A stretch of 16,186 bases of DNA from Smithella sp. UBA2180 (GTDB lineage Bacteria > Desulfobacterota > Syntrophia > Syntrophales > Smithellaceae). Positions 14,727-16,186 of this stretch are shown here, one piece after another (position 1 is the stretch's first letter; each line of letters begins with the position of its first letter). The translations under genes and the position numbers were made by a program. Under the pieces are notes generated by a model, which was not told where the DNA came from, did no database searches, and saw nothing but the letters and a program-made list of their open reading frames with translations. The DNA lies in assembly GCA_002327415.1 (NCBI GenBank), contig DCVU01000083.1, forward strand, positions 1-16,186, written 5' to 3'.

Positions 14727-14777
14727 CGTACTCCTGAAAATATCCCTTTAGGGAAAATCTAATTTTAGGAGGAAAAA

Positions 14778-16112
14778 ATGAAGAGATTTTTGCTAATTTT
14801 ATTGTCACTGGGGCTGGTTATGGCCTTCAGCGTGTCAGCTTTCGCGGTTGACGTCAAGGTCAGCGGTGAATATTACGCCGCTGGAATGTATTTAAACAAA
14901 ACCAAGGTAGACGATAGCTCGACGAACCCAAGCACGGCCTTCTTCTATCAGAGACTTCGTGTGGGAACAGACTTTATCATAGATCCCAGCTTGAAGCTGA
15001 TTACCCGTTTTGACGTTATGGAAAGAATCTGGGGTGGCGCGAGAAGTTCTTCAGGAACGACCTCGGCAAAAGATTCCTACGAGACCGCAGCAGAGAATGA
15101 AAACATTGCAATTGACTGGGTTTATCTTAATTACGTATCACCTATTGGCAAATTTGATGTCGGTATTATGAATGACGGCAGCACTGGAACAATTTTCGGC
15201 AATAGCTATGCTCCTGCTGCAAGAGTCAAGTATTCATACACTTACGCTCCGTTTACGATTAATGCCGCCTACACGAAAGTGAAAGATCAAAGCTACTCAG
15301 CCGTTACTACTACCACGACTTTCACCGATGGTGACAATGATAAATACGGTCTGGAAGGAGTTTACACATGGAAGGAAGGCAAAGCCGGGTTGAATGTTAA
15401 TTACTACCGTTATGCTGAGAAAAGCCCGGACCCCAACAAGTATATGAAAACGTATTTACTCTTCACACCTTACGCCATCGCGAAGATAGGTCCGGTAAAT
15501 TTACAGGCGGAATTTAATTACGCAACGGGTAAAAACAAGAAGTATGACAGCGGAACAGGTGATGAGAAACTGGAAAGTATCAGCGGCTGGATTGATGCCA
15601 CCGCAACATTTGCCCCAGTCTATGTTGGTGCTACGATTGCTTATGTATCCGGTGATGATCCGAAGACTTCAGATACGAATGAAGGCACTCTGGATGGTGG
15701 ACGTGACTGGAATCCCTGCTTAATTATGTTCAACTATTATGATGTAGCTAACTGGGTTGGAGCTATTAACGGATACAACAGTTCGGTAGTAACCGGTCCG
15801 ATGACTAATGCCTGGTTTGGTCAGGGCAGAATTGGTGTAAAACCCATTCCCGAACTGGATGTCATGCTGTCAGTTTCTTACGCAACAGCAGACAAGAAGC
15901 CGGATCCCTCTAAGTTGGGATACGCCTATGCCAACGGCACCTATGGTACGGAAATTGACCTTACCGGCAATTACAAAATCACCAACAACCTTTCCTATAT
16001 GCTGGGCGTAGGTTACTTATTCACCGGTGATTATTTCAAAGGTTATGATTCACCGGGAGCAAAAGTTAACGATGATTTCATAGTTATTAATAAACTGACC
16101 ATTACTTTTTAA
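14778..16112 (+). CDS. Outer-membrane beta-barrel porin-like protein
   Basis: This 444-residue exported protein has a clear signal peptide (residues 1-23: MKRF, a leucine-rich core, then SAFA before Val24). The mature part is rich in alternating aromatic and polar strands, for example VSGEYYAAGMYL, FFYQRLRVGTDFII, KLITRFDVMERIWG, and repeated Y/F-rich strands to the end. It closes with NKLTITF, the terminal phenylalanine recognised by the outer-membrane assembly machinery. There are almost no cysteines, as usual for porins. It probably forms a 14- to 18-strand channel. Substrate cannot be told from sequence. A Pho-box-like promoter upstream and the neighbouring pst genes suggest uptake of phosphate or phosphorylated compounds across the outer membrane, in the manner of PhoE or OprP, but it shows no obvious similarity to those. 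The ribosome-binding site is AGGAGG, 6 nt before the ATG. Confidence 0.82.
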   Translation: MKRFLLILLSLGLVMAFSVSAFAVDVKVSGEYYAAGMYLNKTKVDDSSTNPSTAFFYQRLRVGTDFIIDPSLKLITRFDVMERIWGGARSSSGTTSAKDSYETAAENENIAIDWVYLNYVSPIGKFDVGIMNDGSTGTIFGNSYAPAARVKYSYTYAPFTINAAYTKVKDQSYSAVTTTTTFTDGDNDKYGLEGVYTWKEGKAGLNVNYYRYAEKSPDPNKYMKTYLLFTPYAIAKIGPVNLQAEFNYATGKNKKYDSGTGDEKLESISGWIDATATFAPVYVGATIAYVSGDDPKTSDTNEGTLDGGRDWNPCLIMFNYYDVANWVGAINGYNSSVVTGPMTNAWFGQGRIGVKPIPELDVMLSVSYATADKKPDPSKLGYAYANGTYGTEIDLTGNYKITNNLSYMLGVGYLFTGDYFKGYDSPGAKVNDDFIVINKLTITF

Positions 16113-16186
16113 AAGCAAGTTTAGCATCAAGTAGTGTTGACCTTGCTGTCGCGCATAAGACTTGAGACCTTTGCAAAACAAGATAT
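16113..16186. other. Region after the porin gene; possible edge of a repeat element
   Basis: No clear terminator follows the porin stop. GCAAG (16117-16121) could pair with CTTGC further on, but the stem is only 5 bp and has no T-run. The last bases contain TTGAGACCTTTGCAAAAC, which has the look of a terminal repeat of an insertion sequence or small mobile element, but the partner arm would lie outside the window. Nothing else is seen. Confidence 0.25.

Overview
The window looks like a chromosomal segment of a Gram-negative, moderately AT-rich bacterium. The gene set and the style of the proteins (a phosphate cluster of pstS-arsC-pstC-pstA-pstB-phoU-phoR, a stand-alone EF-Tu domain II-like protein, a DUF169 protein, and an outer-membrane barrel ending in Phe) suggest Desulfobacterota (former Deltaproteobacteria), perhaps near Syntrophales/Smithella. 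That placement is an inference from protein style, not a search result.

Left third, minus strand (173-5155): four tightly packed co-directional genes, read right to left. They are a large protein of about 817 residues that I do not recognise, a phosphatidylserine decarboxylase, a DksA/TraR-type zinc-finger regulator and a prolipoprotein diacylglyceryl transferase-like membrane protein. Gaps are 24 and 32 nt, followed by an 8-nt overlap, so they are almost certainly one operon with a membrane-lipid theme. Next, on the plus strand, comes a small EF-Tu domain II-like protein with a near-consensus sigma70 promoter.

Middle and right (5787-13370, plus strand): the phosphate-starvation system. PhoB stands alone and is separated from the rest by a 127-bp inverted-repeat element. 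A good Pho box precedes pstS. An arsenate reductase of the thioredoxin-coupled type follows pstS, then a 315-bp hairpin-rich non-coding stretch, then pstC, pstA, pstB, phoU and phoR with gaps of a few bases. PhoR senses and phosphorylates PhoB. PhoB acts at the Pho boxes. PstSCAB imports phosphate, and PhoU links transporter state to PhoR. ArsC fits as protection against arsenate entering through phosphate carriers.

Right end (13448-16112): an AhpD/carboxymuconolactone-decarboxylase-like protein, a DUF169 protein, and an outer-membrane beta-barrel protein. A second Pho-box-like sequence with a -10 element lies before the barrel gene, making it a candidate phosphate-starvation porin. The last 70 bases carry what may be the edge of another repeat element.

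I see no CRISPR array, tRNA, rRNA, transposase or phage gene. The strongest candidates for something undescribed are the lipid operon with its unrecognised large protein and unusual Lgt homologue, and the hairpin-rich element inside the pst operon.
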